Source: Maylandia zebra (taxonomy: Eukaryota > Chordata > Actinopteri > Cichliformes > Cichlidae). From it: a DNA stretch of 64,000 nt. The position numbers and the translations under genes were made by a program. Position 1 is the first letter of the stretch; the number at the start of each line of letters is the position of its first letter. Where the stretch lies: positions 17,850,878 through 17,914,877 of the forward strand of contig NC_135174.1 in NCBI RefSeq assembly GCF_041146795.1, written 5' to 3'. Of the stretch, positions 37,970-61,698 are shown in pieces. Under the pieces are notes generated by a model. It was not told where the DNA came from, did not search any database, and saw only the letters and a program-made list of their open reading frames with translations.

Positions 37970-38720
37970 TATCCCACCAAAGGTTAGACCATGCCATGCT
38001 CAGTGACATTACCAAAAACCCAAGAGATACACCTCGGACTCTACAGGCCTTGGACAGCATGTTAAATGTTAAAGTTCATGAAAGGGGGAAAAAAAGTTCA
38101 TAAAGCACAATTAGAAAAAGACTAATAAAGTATTGCTCTTTTGGAAGTGCTGTTAGAAAAAAGTGTCTTCTGTCTAAAAAGATCATGCCAGTACAGCTTA
38201 GGTTTGCAAAGCTGCATCTGAACAAACCACCAGACTTCTGGAACAATGTCCTTTGGAGCAACAAGACCATAATGGAAATATTTGATCATGATGTACAGCA
38301 CTACATTTGGTGAAAACCAAACACAACATATCAGCGCAGAAAGTTCATACCATGTGGGAGCACAGTGATGGAAGGGTGATGATTTGGGATTGTTTTGCAG
38401 TAGAAGGGTCTGGACACTTTGGAATCATTGAGTCAACCATTAACTCTTCCGTAAACCAATGTATTCTAGAGTCAAATGTGAGGCCATCTGTCAGACAGTT
38501 AAAACCTTGTTGAAATTTGACAATGATCAATTGCACTGCTGCAAATCTGCAACAGAATGACAGAAAAAGAAAAGATGATGGTGTTGCAATGAACCAGTCA
38601 AAGTCCAGACCTCAATCTGACTAAATGCTGTGGTGGGTGAAGTCCAGAAACCTGAAGGAATTGAAGCAACATTGCATTTACTTCTGCTAAATTCTACAAG
38701 TTATAACCTACAAGCAATCG
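37970..38720 (+). mobile_element. Degraded Tc1/mariner relic, plus orientation
   Basis: The plus strand carries fragments of a Tc1 transposase: PPDFWNNVLWSNKTIMEIFD at about 38227-38286, HISAQKVHTMWEHSDGRVMI at about 38325, and ESNVRPSVRQLK just downstream. Frames are broken by stops and gaps, and the first catalytic Asp after W-S is replaced. Intergenic, probably long dead. Confidence 0.65.
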
Positions 38721-39654
38721 GGTGTACTTCATTTTTTCAACTGATGGTAAAGCTTCACGAGAAAACTCCTTTTAACACCGCTGTTTTATGTGAAAAGTAA
38801 AAAAAAAAAAAAATTACCAGAGCATAAAATATCTGAATACATAATATGTTCAGTGAAGTAGCTTGCATAGCAGTGATGACAAGGACTTAAGCTCACACAA
38901 ATACAGTGTTAAACATTTACTAACTTCATTCATCAAGTTTAAAAAACAGCAACAGATGTCTTTGGTGTAATTTAATTTGTGGTGATTTAATGCATCTGTT
39001 TATTCTAGGAATCCATGCACAGTTCAGGCAAACGACTAAATGCATTAAATTATCCTATAAGCTAACAAAAACATGTTGTACATGCAGGACATAGTTTAAC
39101 TGTAGTGGTTGAAATCCAGATTTAAAAAGCAGCTCTCAGGGAAGCTTTTTAGGGCCCCTTGTGGCGTGGGAAGTTATCGATTTCACCCGGTTGTAATCTA
39201 ACCTTGAGTACAGTACTGAGTCCGTTTTGGGGGAGCGTACATTATGTGGTAAACCGGCGCACTGGAAGCATCACTGTAAAAGGTCTCCTGGGAGCTCACT
39301 GCGGCCTTGCTGCGGGAGGTTATGATCTTTTCTTAAGCATTAAAATAATGGACTGTAACGAGATGACTCCTCCCGGTGCAAGCATCGCTCTGTAACGATA
39401 AAAAGAAGAACGAGTGAAGCAGAAATGTGACAGCACTTGTCAGGAGACTTCAGAGCACTGACAGCTCCCGGTTTGCCCGTGCAGGGGCACCAACACGGAC
39501 GAGGAAACCCCGAGGATCACGGCCTCCTGTCCGGATGACACCGACAGGAGCCAGCCACACTGGTCTTTATAGCTAGCATTAGCTAAGCTAACAAATGTCT
39601 TCCCTGATTTCGAAATAATTGTAAATGGATAACTTAATACAGACAACTTTATTT

Positions 39655-39761
39655 GAGATGCGGGGAGCTCGGGGGTGTTAAGGAGTTTGCTGTCGCCGGT
39701 TGGACGGATAACATCCTTTCTGGGGTTGTGAGTGCTGTGAAAACTGCAAAAGGTTCTCCAG
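39655..39761 (+). other. Candidate noncoding first exon of tlk2
   Basis: CpG-containing sequence that ends in a strong splice donor (TCTCCAG then GTAAGA at 39762), about 1.07 kb upstream of the acceptor of the start-codon exon at 40833. TLK2 has noncoding leader sequence in mammals. The 5' limit is arbitrary and no transcript evidence is available. Confidence 0.35.
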
Positions 39762-40292
39762 GTAAGACTTCTACTGTAGCTGGCGTTAGCTCGATTCATC
39801 ACTTGACCCTAGCTAGTTTGGGCTGTGTAATAGGTTCAAATCCTACATTTTATAGGCAAAGTTTGAGTCGTTCTGCCGATTGGCATAGGATAAGCTGACA
39901 GTTGATGGGAGCGCATCGCTTTTGTGTTGTTGTTACCAGGATTTTGATTAGCACCTTTAGCTTTAGCCAAGTTTGGCATTCCTCGTCCACTCGATCGGTC
40001 AACAGTATCGAAACGGTTTTTTTCACCCACTATTATCAAGATGGTTTTGCTGAAAGGCTGCTCGAATTGGGGAGCTATGAGCCCATGGGATTGCTTTTGA
40101 TGTTGAGATTGAGCTAGATAGTATTTCTGTTTAGGGAACTTGTGCTTTCTAGGATTGTTTTGATACACAAGTGAACGGGCTTGCTGGGCTGCCTGCTCAG
40201 AAATGAATATCATTATTTTATTATTATATTCTTTGGTGGTTTTTGAGCTATGACACGTCTCATATGTGCTCTCAGATTTAATTTCCTTTTTC

Positions 40293-40293
<1 letters not shown>

Positions 40294-40335
<42 letters not shown>
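40294..40335. repeat. (ATT)n microsatellite
   Basis: TTA/ATT trinucleotide run of about 42 bp in the presumed 5' intron of tlk2. Confidence 0.9.
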
Positions 40336-40620
40336 TTTATTTTTTTTAAACCTATTTCTTGAAATTAATTTCAGAGTGTCACTTTAAGCAAATTTTCCCT
40401 GGTGTTTGTGTTTTGAGGAAAGCGTTCCTTTGAGCAGCAGGCTGTGACGTTTACTGATCAAATAATTGCCTAGGTTACCATGCAAATGTGACAAAAGGTG
40501 TTACATTTTCCCAGTCAGACCTCAAGCTTGTTGGGTCACTTCCCTAAATCAGAAAGTGCCACACAATTCAGTGTATGTCATTCTAACTCAAACCAGGTCT
40601 TCCACATAAGTTAAATATTT

Positions 40621-40811
40621 GTGGCTCAGGAGGTAAAGCAGGTCATCCACCAATCAGGAGGTCAGTAGTTCAATTCCTGGTTCCTCCAATGTGAAATCTG
40701 GGACGTTAGATTAAAAGTGCCTAGGTAAAAACAACTTGTGTGAATGAGACTTGTAATAAGAGAGTGCCCAAATTAACTAGAAAATTGCTATACAAGTACC
40801 AGTCCATTTAC
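40621..40811 (+). mobile_element. tRNA-derived SINE
   Basis: Starts with an A-box-like GTGGCTCAGGAGGTAAAGC, has a B-box-like AGTTCAATTCC at 40667-40677 and ends TACCAGTCCATTTAC. It is a diverged, shorter relative of the copy at 27761-28034. It stops about 20 bp before the acceptor of the tlk2 start exon. Confidence 0.7.
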
Positions 40812-40834
40812 TGTTTATGTCTTACTTTCTAGGC

Positions 40835-50585
<9,751 letters not shown>

Positions 50586-52131
50586 CTGAAAGAAACTAGA
50601 ACAAAACCCCAAAGCCACATGGAGACGTTACACCCTTGATGGAGCTCCTCCTTTGCTCTCTTCATGGCAAGAAAGCAGAGCGCATGATGGGAAGGAGGCA
50701 TCTTAAAAGAGTGAATGGAACCAAAATAATCTATGGTGTGGCGTTGTAGTAGAATATGTGCCCACCACTGTTATTCAAGTGGTGTAAATGTGCCAGCCTC
50801 TGGCTGCGGGCTCAGTAGAACCCAAAGAATTGCCCATATGCATGCACTAACAAAACTTTGGCTCATTTCAAGAGGCTTTTTTACATGACGAATATATGAA
50901 GCACCTGAAAAATTGCATAACTGTGACAGGCTCAGAGGTATGCTATGTGTGGAAAATCTCTTGCCTATACTCCTAAAAGGCTTTGAAGAGGAAGCATAAA
51001 TTAAATGTCACCCCATACTGCTTGAAATACATCGTCTATCAAAGTATTTTCAGATTAATAGTTGTCCGTTTTAAATGTGTTCTGATAGAATTGAACCTGG
51101 AACTTTTTTTTTAGGAAGGGCTCCGAGTGATGAGGAGTGACTGATGACCAAAGTTCGAGGCCTGTCGTCATGACGTGGCTTCTTTAAAAGGTCATAAATG
51201 ACTTGACATAGAAGAGGGCTGACTCTAGAAGACTGACTTGTTTGACCAATTTGAAATATTTTACTTGATAACTGGAATTCAGCTTATTTTAATTGTTAAG
51301 TCCATATTTTTCCATGAGATTCACCCCCACCTCTAACGCTGTTAAACTTGAATGGTGTGTGGGTGGTGACTGAGTGATTGTTGTGATGCGAGGTAAGATT
51401 AAACTGAATTGATGAAACCATTAAAAAAACAAAAGAATATTTGGTTAACTGTGTGGTGTCTCGCTTCATTTTGGGAAATTGTGCAAACTTTTTTATATTA
51501 AGTTCAAACATCAATGTGATTTAATATATGCAATCTTAAAAAAAAAAAAGCTCCAGATATTTTCTTCCAAACAGTTTTATTAAGTCATTTGGTACAGAGT
51601 ATGAACACAAGGCTGAAGCATCAGTGCACCTCCAGCAGTTATGTGTATGATAAATCTGGTAATTGCATTCAATGTTAATGAAATACTGACTTGTTGAATA
51701 CTAAAATCTACTCCAACTATCACACAGCCTTTAAATTTTAATAGGTGAGGGGCAACAGGAAGTGGACAATACATCAAACTTACAAATATTGAAAGCATAT
51801 CGTGGTATTAACAAAGCAGGCAAGAACTAAATGAAACATCATCCTGCTTAATTTGAGGGGGATATCTACAACTGTATTAATTTTCTTTATTTTTAGTGAA
51901 CCAACAATTTTAAATCTCCCTGTTGCAGCAAAATAGACTTTAATGGATTTTCTGTAACTTGTTTAAAAAAAAAAAAAAAAAAAAGGGCTCGATATCACTC
52001 AAAGCTTTTTGCTGTATAGTGCAGACTTAACCATTCTTTTCCTTTGGCTAAAGTATCCAAATATATATTGCATGATATTCCTTCAACAGATGTGAATGTG
52101 ACTAATCAAATATTGACACTGTCCAGCTGCT
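50586..52131. other. Tail-to-tail interval: tlk2 and becn1 3' UTRs
   Basis: About 1.5 kb between the two stop codons. Most should be 3' UTR. On the plus strand only ATTAAA variants (about 51398 and 51420) are seen for tlk2. On the minus strand AATAAA at 51576-51581 would end becn1 with a 3' UTR of about 560 nt. A-rich tracts at 51540-51550 and 51963-51984. No separate gene. Confidence 0.55.
51576..51581 (-). terminator. Candidate becn1 polyadenylation signal
   Basis: AATAAA on the minus strand (TTTATT on plus), about 550 nt downstream of the becn1 stop codon and just before an A/T-rich boundary with the tlk2 3' region. Confidence 0.4.
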
Positions 52132-56393
<4,262 letters not shown>

Positions 56394-56661
56394 CGCTGGC
56401 TAAAAACAAAAAACAAGTTAATAAGTAAAACCACGTTTCATTTTAAATTAACGACTATCTCCTCATGTAGGAACGCTTCGACTAGTGACGAAGGTTAAAA
56501 GCAGCGCATAAACACTTGTCTAGTCACCGTTTACTTGCTAGCTAGTTAGCTGTTTGGCTAAACACTTGCTAACAGCAGGTTGGGTACAGCCAAACCATAA
56601 GTTTGGCAGGTAGTTTTTGTGTAGCATACAACCAGGGTGTAAAAGCACAAAAGAGACTCAC

Positions 56662-56740
56662 TGTCGTGTGTGATAATTAAACGCTACAGCATTATAATCC
56701 TAATGCTGCGTCCTAAAGGGACTCCATCCCGCCTCCACTT
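56662..56740 (-). other. Candidate noncoding first exon of becn1
   Basis: The minus strand has a strong donor (ACACGACA then GTGAGT, complement of 56656-56661) upstream of the acceptor that opens the start-codon exon at 56399. The implied 5' UTR intron is 262 bp. The distal limit is arbitrary. Confidence 0.4.
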
Positions 56741-56764
56741 CCTTATTGTTGTTTACGGCGGTTT

Positions 56765-56793
56765 TGACGTCATGTTAAAAGTTAGTCACGTGA
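56765..56793 (-). promoter_or_regulatory. CRE and CLEAR/E-box-like motifs upstream of becn1
   Basis: A perfect palindromic cAMP response element TGACGTCA (56765-56772) lies 12 bp from GTCACGTGA (56785-56793), which contains CACGTG and matches nine of ten bases of the TFEB/CLEAR palindrome GTCACGTGAC. Both fall about 100-130 bp beyond the candidate becn1 leader-exon donor, where a promoter is expected. Motif evidence only. Confidence 0.45.
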
Positions 56794-56824
56794 GAAAGCA
56801 AGAGCCCTTGTGTTACTGTGATTT

Positions 56825-57081
56825 ATCATTAGTAAACGTATTAATATTAAGATATACTTTATCAGTCCCGTTGTTGCCATATTCACATTATTACAGCTGT
56901 AATGTTTTATTGTTTATTATTTCGCATTTATTGCTGGACAGAGTAGAATAAATAGATATAGATTGATAAAAATTGATAATAGATAGATGCAGCTTGAGCA
57001 ATCCCAAGAATACTACACAACAACAGAAAAATGTACACTATACAGTACTATAAGTACAATTTTAACCACAAAGACATACAC

Positions 57082-57136
<55 letters not shown>

Positions 57137-57290
57137 TTGAATATTACTGACTGGATACCAGTGCAGATTTGTTTATCAGTCCCCAATGTGTGTATGTTTG
57201 TATTAACATATGTAAGTATATATGTGGTCTAACGGTGGCTGGGAGGAAAGACCTTTACACACCGTGGATGCAGGAGCCTGTCACTGAAAG
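56825..57290. repeat. Retroelement-tail-like repeat with GA microsatellite
   Basis: AAGATATACTTTATCAGTCCC near 56850 and the downstream CCGTGGATGCAGGAGCCTGT near 57262 resemble 3' parts of fish non-LTR retroelements. The block also holds a GA run at 57084-57131. No reading frame survives. Confidence 0.4.
57084..57131. repeat. (GA)n microsatellite
   Basis: AG/GA dinucleotide run of about 48 bp inside the retroelement-like repeat. Confidence 0.95.
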
Positions 57291-57889
57291 GTTTACTTCA
57301 AAGATAGTTAATAACTAATATAAAATTATATAATTCTCTATAGAATATATCATTCTTATATTGCAGTCTTGTTACAGCTCAATCTGATGGTCACAAACTA
57401 ATATCTGATTAAGACATTTCATTGCCACTGCAAATATTTGATTTGATCACTCCCGGCTACCAAAAAAATGGGATCCTATAAATGCAGACAAAAGGAGACA
57501 GACCCCCGCTGTAACCATTTTTTCATCAAGGTTATATAGATACACCAAAGCAAATCTACTTTATTTGCTTTGCGTGCGCATGGTAATTTTATTAACACTG
57601 TCAACTGTTATTTAACATAACATGTGCTTTTAGCATTACTAAAAAGTGTACATTTCAATACTGGTAAATAGAAAATACAGCAAATCAGATTATATCACCC
57701 AGTGAAAGTAAATGAATGAGGGATAAAAAGCTGCTGCTTTTAGCCACCTGCTGAGAAACACTTCTGCTCAGGTAATTTAACTGATTGTCATCTACCCCTC
57801 TTTTACACAACAATATATTATATAGCATTTAAGAGTCTGTTTTTCAAAGCCAAAGCATGCAAGTTACAAACACATTGTTTTTCAATGGA

Positions 57890-59040
57890 AACGTCTTTTG
57901 GCCACAGCACATAATCTGACTCCTGATTCCTCATCCTGTCCCTAGCATTCTCTAATTTTCATCCAACATCTGTCCAGAGCATACCTTGTCCTCTCTAGAC
58001 TCTCTTTCACCTGCTCCCTGCTCTCAATACAGATCACAATGTCATGTGATCCCCCATCTTGAATCCATCTGTCACTCTTCATCACTGTCTCACTGTCCTC
58101 ATACATGTCCTGCATCACACATACTTCTCAGCTACTCCCGGCTTCCTCATGCAGTATCATTTTTTATATTCGGCAAACTATCATATGCCTTCTTTAGGTA
58201 CACAAATCCTCAGCGCAGCTCCTTCTGACCTTTAGGTACTTGTCCATCAATACTCTCAAAATAAACATTGCATCTGTAGTGCTCTTTCTCAACATGAAGC
58301 CATGCTGCTGCTCACTGATCGTCAGCTGTCCTCTTAACTTAGCTTCAACAATTCTTTCCCAGAGATTCAGCGTATGGATCATCAGCTACAACTCTGCACA
58401 ACATTCTTGTTCTTGAAACTCGGGATTAGTACATAACTCCAGGCACTTCCCGTTCTCTTAGATAGCTCCATACTTCTACAGCTATGACATCAGGACAAAT
58501 GCCTTTCTACTCATCATAAGATAAGATAAGATAAGATAACCTTTATTAGTCCCACACGTGGGAAATTTGTTTTGTCACAGCAGGAAGTGGACAGTGCAAA
58601 AGTTATGAGGCAAAAATTAGAATACAATAAGAATAAATACAGTACACAACTGTACAGAATAGAATAAAATACTATATACAGTAGAATAAAATAAAATAAA
58701 AATACAATAAGATAAAAATAGAATACAAATACAAATACTATATACAACTGAGTAAAAATACAACGATGACGATCATGCAGCCCTTCCTTCTACTTACTAA
58801 TCCTCTTCGCTTCATGATTCATTAACTGTCCTTGACCTATCCTCCTTTTTCTTTTTCTTTCTCTTCTCTTTTCATCTCCTCAAAGTACACCTTCCATCTT
58901 CTCAGCACGCTCTCTTCACTGGTTAGCACATGTCCATCTCTATCTTCAATCACTTAACCTGCTGCACATCCTTTCCAGCTCTTTGTCTAGCCAACCGTTA
59001 TAAGGCCTTTTTCCTTCCTTAGTGACCACATTCATTTGCC
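57890..59040 (-). mobile_element. RTE-type LINE reverse transcriptase relic
   Basis: Minus-strand translation shows ordered fragments of an RTE-like reverse transcriptase. A region before the catalytic core (about 58900-59000) is followed, after the interruption, by the block WERIVEAKLRGQLTISEQQH with GFMLRKSTTDAMF at 58260-58360, then MQDMYEDSETV at about 58080-58110 and DIVICIESREQV near 58020-58050. Frameshifts and stops break it throughout, and the catalytic Asp pair box is not intact. A (GATAA)n-ended sequence (58512-58770) is inserted in it. Confidence 0.7.
58512..58770. mobile_element. Retroelement tail with (GATAA)n, inserted in LINE relic
   Basis: Starts with tandem AAGATAAGATAAGATAAG, continues CCTTTATTAGTCCCACACGT and GGGAAATTTG, then an A-rich body of degenerate AATAC/AATAAA units. 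This is the typical 3' end of a fish non-LTR retroelement. RTE coding fragments on both sides show that it inserted into the older LINE. Confidence 0.55.
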
Positions 59041-59210
59041 TTGAATACTGTCCAGGGCTGGACTGGGACAAAAAATCGGCCCGGGCATTTTGACTAGAGA
59101 CCGGCCCACCAGGATAAAGATTGAAAATGTGACGTCATTCAGGGGTAAAACCGCAAAGGATTCTGGGAACTTGTGGCAAGAGGTACTAGCGATAAAAAGA
59201 AACCCAAAAA

Positions 59211-59440
59211 ATGCCAAGAAGCTGTTGTATTATTAACTGCAATAGCTGGTCGCATGACAGCCACGGGAAGCCGACGGGTAAAGAGATCGTTTTTTTTTTA
59301 TCGGATTACGTCGTTGAAGAGAAAATTTTTAAGCCATGTTTCCGAAGTAAGAGCCGACGGATGGTCTGGATATACCAAATATAACGTCTCAGAACACTCC
59401 AGCTCACATGTTAGTCTGCTCCAAGCATTCCCACAAAGGT
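59211..59440 (+). pseudogene. Decayed THAP-domain-like exon
   Basis: The plus strand opens with MPRSCCIINCNSWSHDSHGK, the C-x(n)-C start of a THAP zinc finger as used by P-type transposases. The expected FF follows at about residues 28-29. Frame is then lost after a T9 run at 59289-59297; a possible remnant of the distal C-x2-H-F part (SEHSSSHVSLLQAF) appears near 59390-59430 in a different frame. The terminal Cys/His ligands are not intact. Confidence 0.5.
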
Positions 59441-60373
59441 CAGAGTTTTGTTGTAGTTAATGCGTCATTTTTCTTAACATAATTGGTGATATAGGTTACA
59501 AGCAAGTCTGGCGCTGAACAGAAATTGTCGCGCTATGCTCCTTTGTTTATTGTGCATAAATAGTGAATTGTCCTGACACAATATTGCGTTTCGCTTCTGT
59601 TATTATGGTACATTGACAAAAACATATACTTTTATTCACAGGGTAAAACAGTTGTTTTGTATCACTAATTGTCCAGTGCGATTACAGCATACAATATTAT
59701 TGTCACTGCTACATTTCTGTGATGCTACCAGAAATTATTTCCACTACTAATTAATTACCGTTGAGCTCAAAGGTTATATTAATAAACGGTTAACGAATGT
59801 GTATTTATGAGGACGATTTGTGAGACTGGTAAACTTATGATATGTACGATGGTCTTTCGTTCTACACGGTGCATTTCAAGGTCCTGCACCCATCTGTCGG
59901 TAAACTGTACCTGGGCTTGTTGCAGTGATCTGAAGTTACTAAACTTCACGAGTGTATGCACTCACTCCAAGAACCTTATAATTATAAATCTGAGCGTGGT
60001 GAAAGTTGAGCAGCACGCTGACGTCTTTTGTCCACTCTGGGTGCTCCTAAGGGTCTGACCCTTTCACTCCTTTGATTTTTTCCTCATATTTTTCTTTGTC
60101 TTTTCGTCGAGTCTGTCTTTGTATGGACCGGCATTGTTCTCCTTTTGTTTTGTACATTCCTTTTTTGTGCGGCAAAGAAAAAACAAGAAGGTATTGGAAC
60201 CGGAGAATGAACGTTTTGCGGTGCTGCAAACGCTTGCATTTGATGCGGTACTTGGATTGTTTTGCCACGAGTTCCCGGCATGCAATGCGCGAAAATCACG
60301 TGATTGCTAAACAAGGGGGAGGGTGCATCCAGCCTCCTCGGCTGTAATTGGTCCAGCCCAGAGTCGATCATGA

Positions 60374-60408
60374 CCAATTGGCCAATCCAACACCTTTCAT
60401 TATATATA
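60374..60408 (+). promoter_or_regulatory. CCAAT-TATA cluster in right end of P-like element
   Basis: CCAAT boxes at 60374-60378 and 60382-60386 (plus an inverted ATTGG at 60347-60351) lie just upstream of TATATATA at 60401-60408. The order fits a pol II promoter reading rightward, towards the candidate brca1 leader exon about 200 bp away. Not evidence of activity. Confidence 0.3.
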
Positions 60409-60585
60409 CCCTTCCTAAAAAAAAAAAAAATCCATCGGCCCATAAAAACAAAAAATCGCCAGCGGCCCACCGGGCAAATGCCCGGTATGCCCGATGGCCA
60501 GTCCAGCTATGATACTGTCCCAACAGTCCAGGAGTCTGGAAAACTGAAACACAGCTGTGTGCGTTTGTGTGGTTTACTCTCCAGT

Positions 60586-60602
60586 CAAATAGGGGGCGCT
60601 GT
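60586..60602 (+). promoter_or_regulatory. CTCF-like motif near brca1 5' end
   Basis: CAAATAGGGGGCGCTGT contains the CTCF core AGGGGGCGCT at 60591-60600. It lies between the P-like element and the candidate brca1 leader exon. Confidence 0.35.
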
Positions 60603-60639
60603 TACATTAAATACAAAACATCTTTTCAATCAAAGCAGA

Positions 60640-60711
60640 AGAAGACGGTAGTTGCGGGAAAACTGAAGCGGATGATTCTCATGTTGGAGGCTCCAAACTG
60701 CAAGAAAACAG
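60640..60711 (+). other. Candidate noncoding first exon of brca1
   Basis: Ends in a donor CAG then GTAGTT at 60712, about 1 kb before the acceptor(s) of the start-codon exon. BRCA1 in mammals has a noncoding first exon. It contains in-frame upstream ATGs at 60672 and 60681. The 5' limit is arbitrary. Confidence 0.35.
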
Positions 60712-61698
60712 GTAGTTTTAGGAATATTTATGAATATGTACAGTTATTTACTTGCGCGATCTGTTTCTTCTTATGAGATGTTAGTCTGTCGGGGTGTTTT
60801 TGTCGATTGTCCGAGTCTCAGAAGTTTCAGAACAGAGCTAGTTATGTAAGTTACACCCCCAAAACAGAGACAGCTAGCCAGCCTGATGTCGAGATTTAAC
60901 TACTTTAAGCGACCGTGTACGAACATTAAACGGTGTTTTATAAAGTTGCCAATATATGTAATCAGTGGCTTTTGACTGACTTCACAATGCCGCTTCATTG
61001 CGTGGTCGCTGTTTTCAACGTAATGATGCTTTAATATCAGCAGGCAGACTACTTTTTGTGTATAATTGAAGCACTTGTGCCATTTATATAATAACTTATT
61101 CAATTGATGAGAAAATAGTTGTGCGGTTTCCACTGAGCCCAGTACAAATAAAACATCGCGTCTCAGACAACATGATTTTCTGCAACATAACCGAATCTAT
61201 CCTCCTATTGTCCAGATATCTGCCAAGCTAACAGTGCATGCTGTGTGTACAGTGAGCAAAGTACACGCAATGAATAGTTAAACATTCAGTCAACAATAGG
61301 TTGTAAAGGTAGGCTCCATGCATTCATGCCAAGCAGGTTGGATTTTATTTGCAGGACCATCCGAGTCATCGGTAGAACTCTTTGGACTTCATCTCATTCA
61401 GAATGACTCAGACAAATTCCTTGCACATGCATAGAAGCTTGAACGTGCTACCCCAGTACTGAAGCTACTTCATTACCTCCCAGTACATCTCTGACTTGCT
61501 CATTGTGCCATCCATCCATTCGTGGCGGGGGCTGGGGCCCATCCCAGCTGCCACAGGGCGAGCAGCAGGGTATACCCTGCACGAGAATGCCTCTCTGACA
61601 CAGGGATAGATACAACTGACCTTGATATTAATGTGTTATAGATGCTGATCACAGTAATGTGTACACAGATTTTTATCTCTTAGTCTTTTAGAATCACC

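Larger units (their letters stand above)
35074..40832. other. itgb3 3' UTR and intergenic region before tlk2
   Basis: The first 300 bp is itgb3 3' UTR with AATAAA at 35095-35100 and 35329-35334. The rest is AT-rich with no supported gene: a dispersed-repeat-like box at 35695-35770, a CTCF-like motif at 36463-36476, a Tc1 relic at about 37970-38720, the candidate tlk2 5' exon ending at 39761, an ATT microsatellite at 40294-40335 and a SINE at 40621-40811. Confidence 0.6.
59053..60511 (+). mobile_element. P-element-like DNA transposon, non-autonomous
   Basis: A 1459-bp unit with inverted ends: left CAGGGCTGGACTGG, right (complement) CATAGCTGGACTGG, 12 of 14 identical, with further related GC-rich sequence (CCGGGCATTT) just inside. 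It is flanked by a perfect 8-bp duplication ATACTGTC (59045-59052 and 60512-60519). An 8-bp duplication fits P and hAT superfamilies; ends starting CA and a THAP-like exon at 59211 favour P. No transposase catalytic region is visible, so it is probably an internally deleted copy. It lies between the becn1 promoter and brca1. Confidence 0.7.
56394..61698. other. Intergenic region between divergent becn1 and brca1
   Basis: About 5.3 kb between start codons. From left: becn1 5' UTR intron, noncoding exon and promoter motifs (to about 56800); a LINE-tail-like repeat with a GA microsatellite (56825-57290); an RTE LINE relic (57890-59040) split by another retroelement tail; the P-like element (59053-60511); then the candidate brca1 leader exon (to 60711) and its intron. 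The stretches 57300-57890 and 60850-61680 show nothing recognisable. Confidence 0.6.

Noticed and set aside
57084-57131. CRISPR-like or tandem coding repeat
   Set aside because: A simple GA microsatellite with no spacers. No CRISPR array exists in the window.
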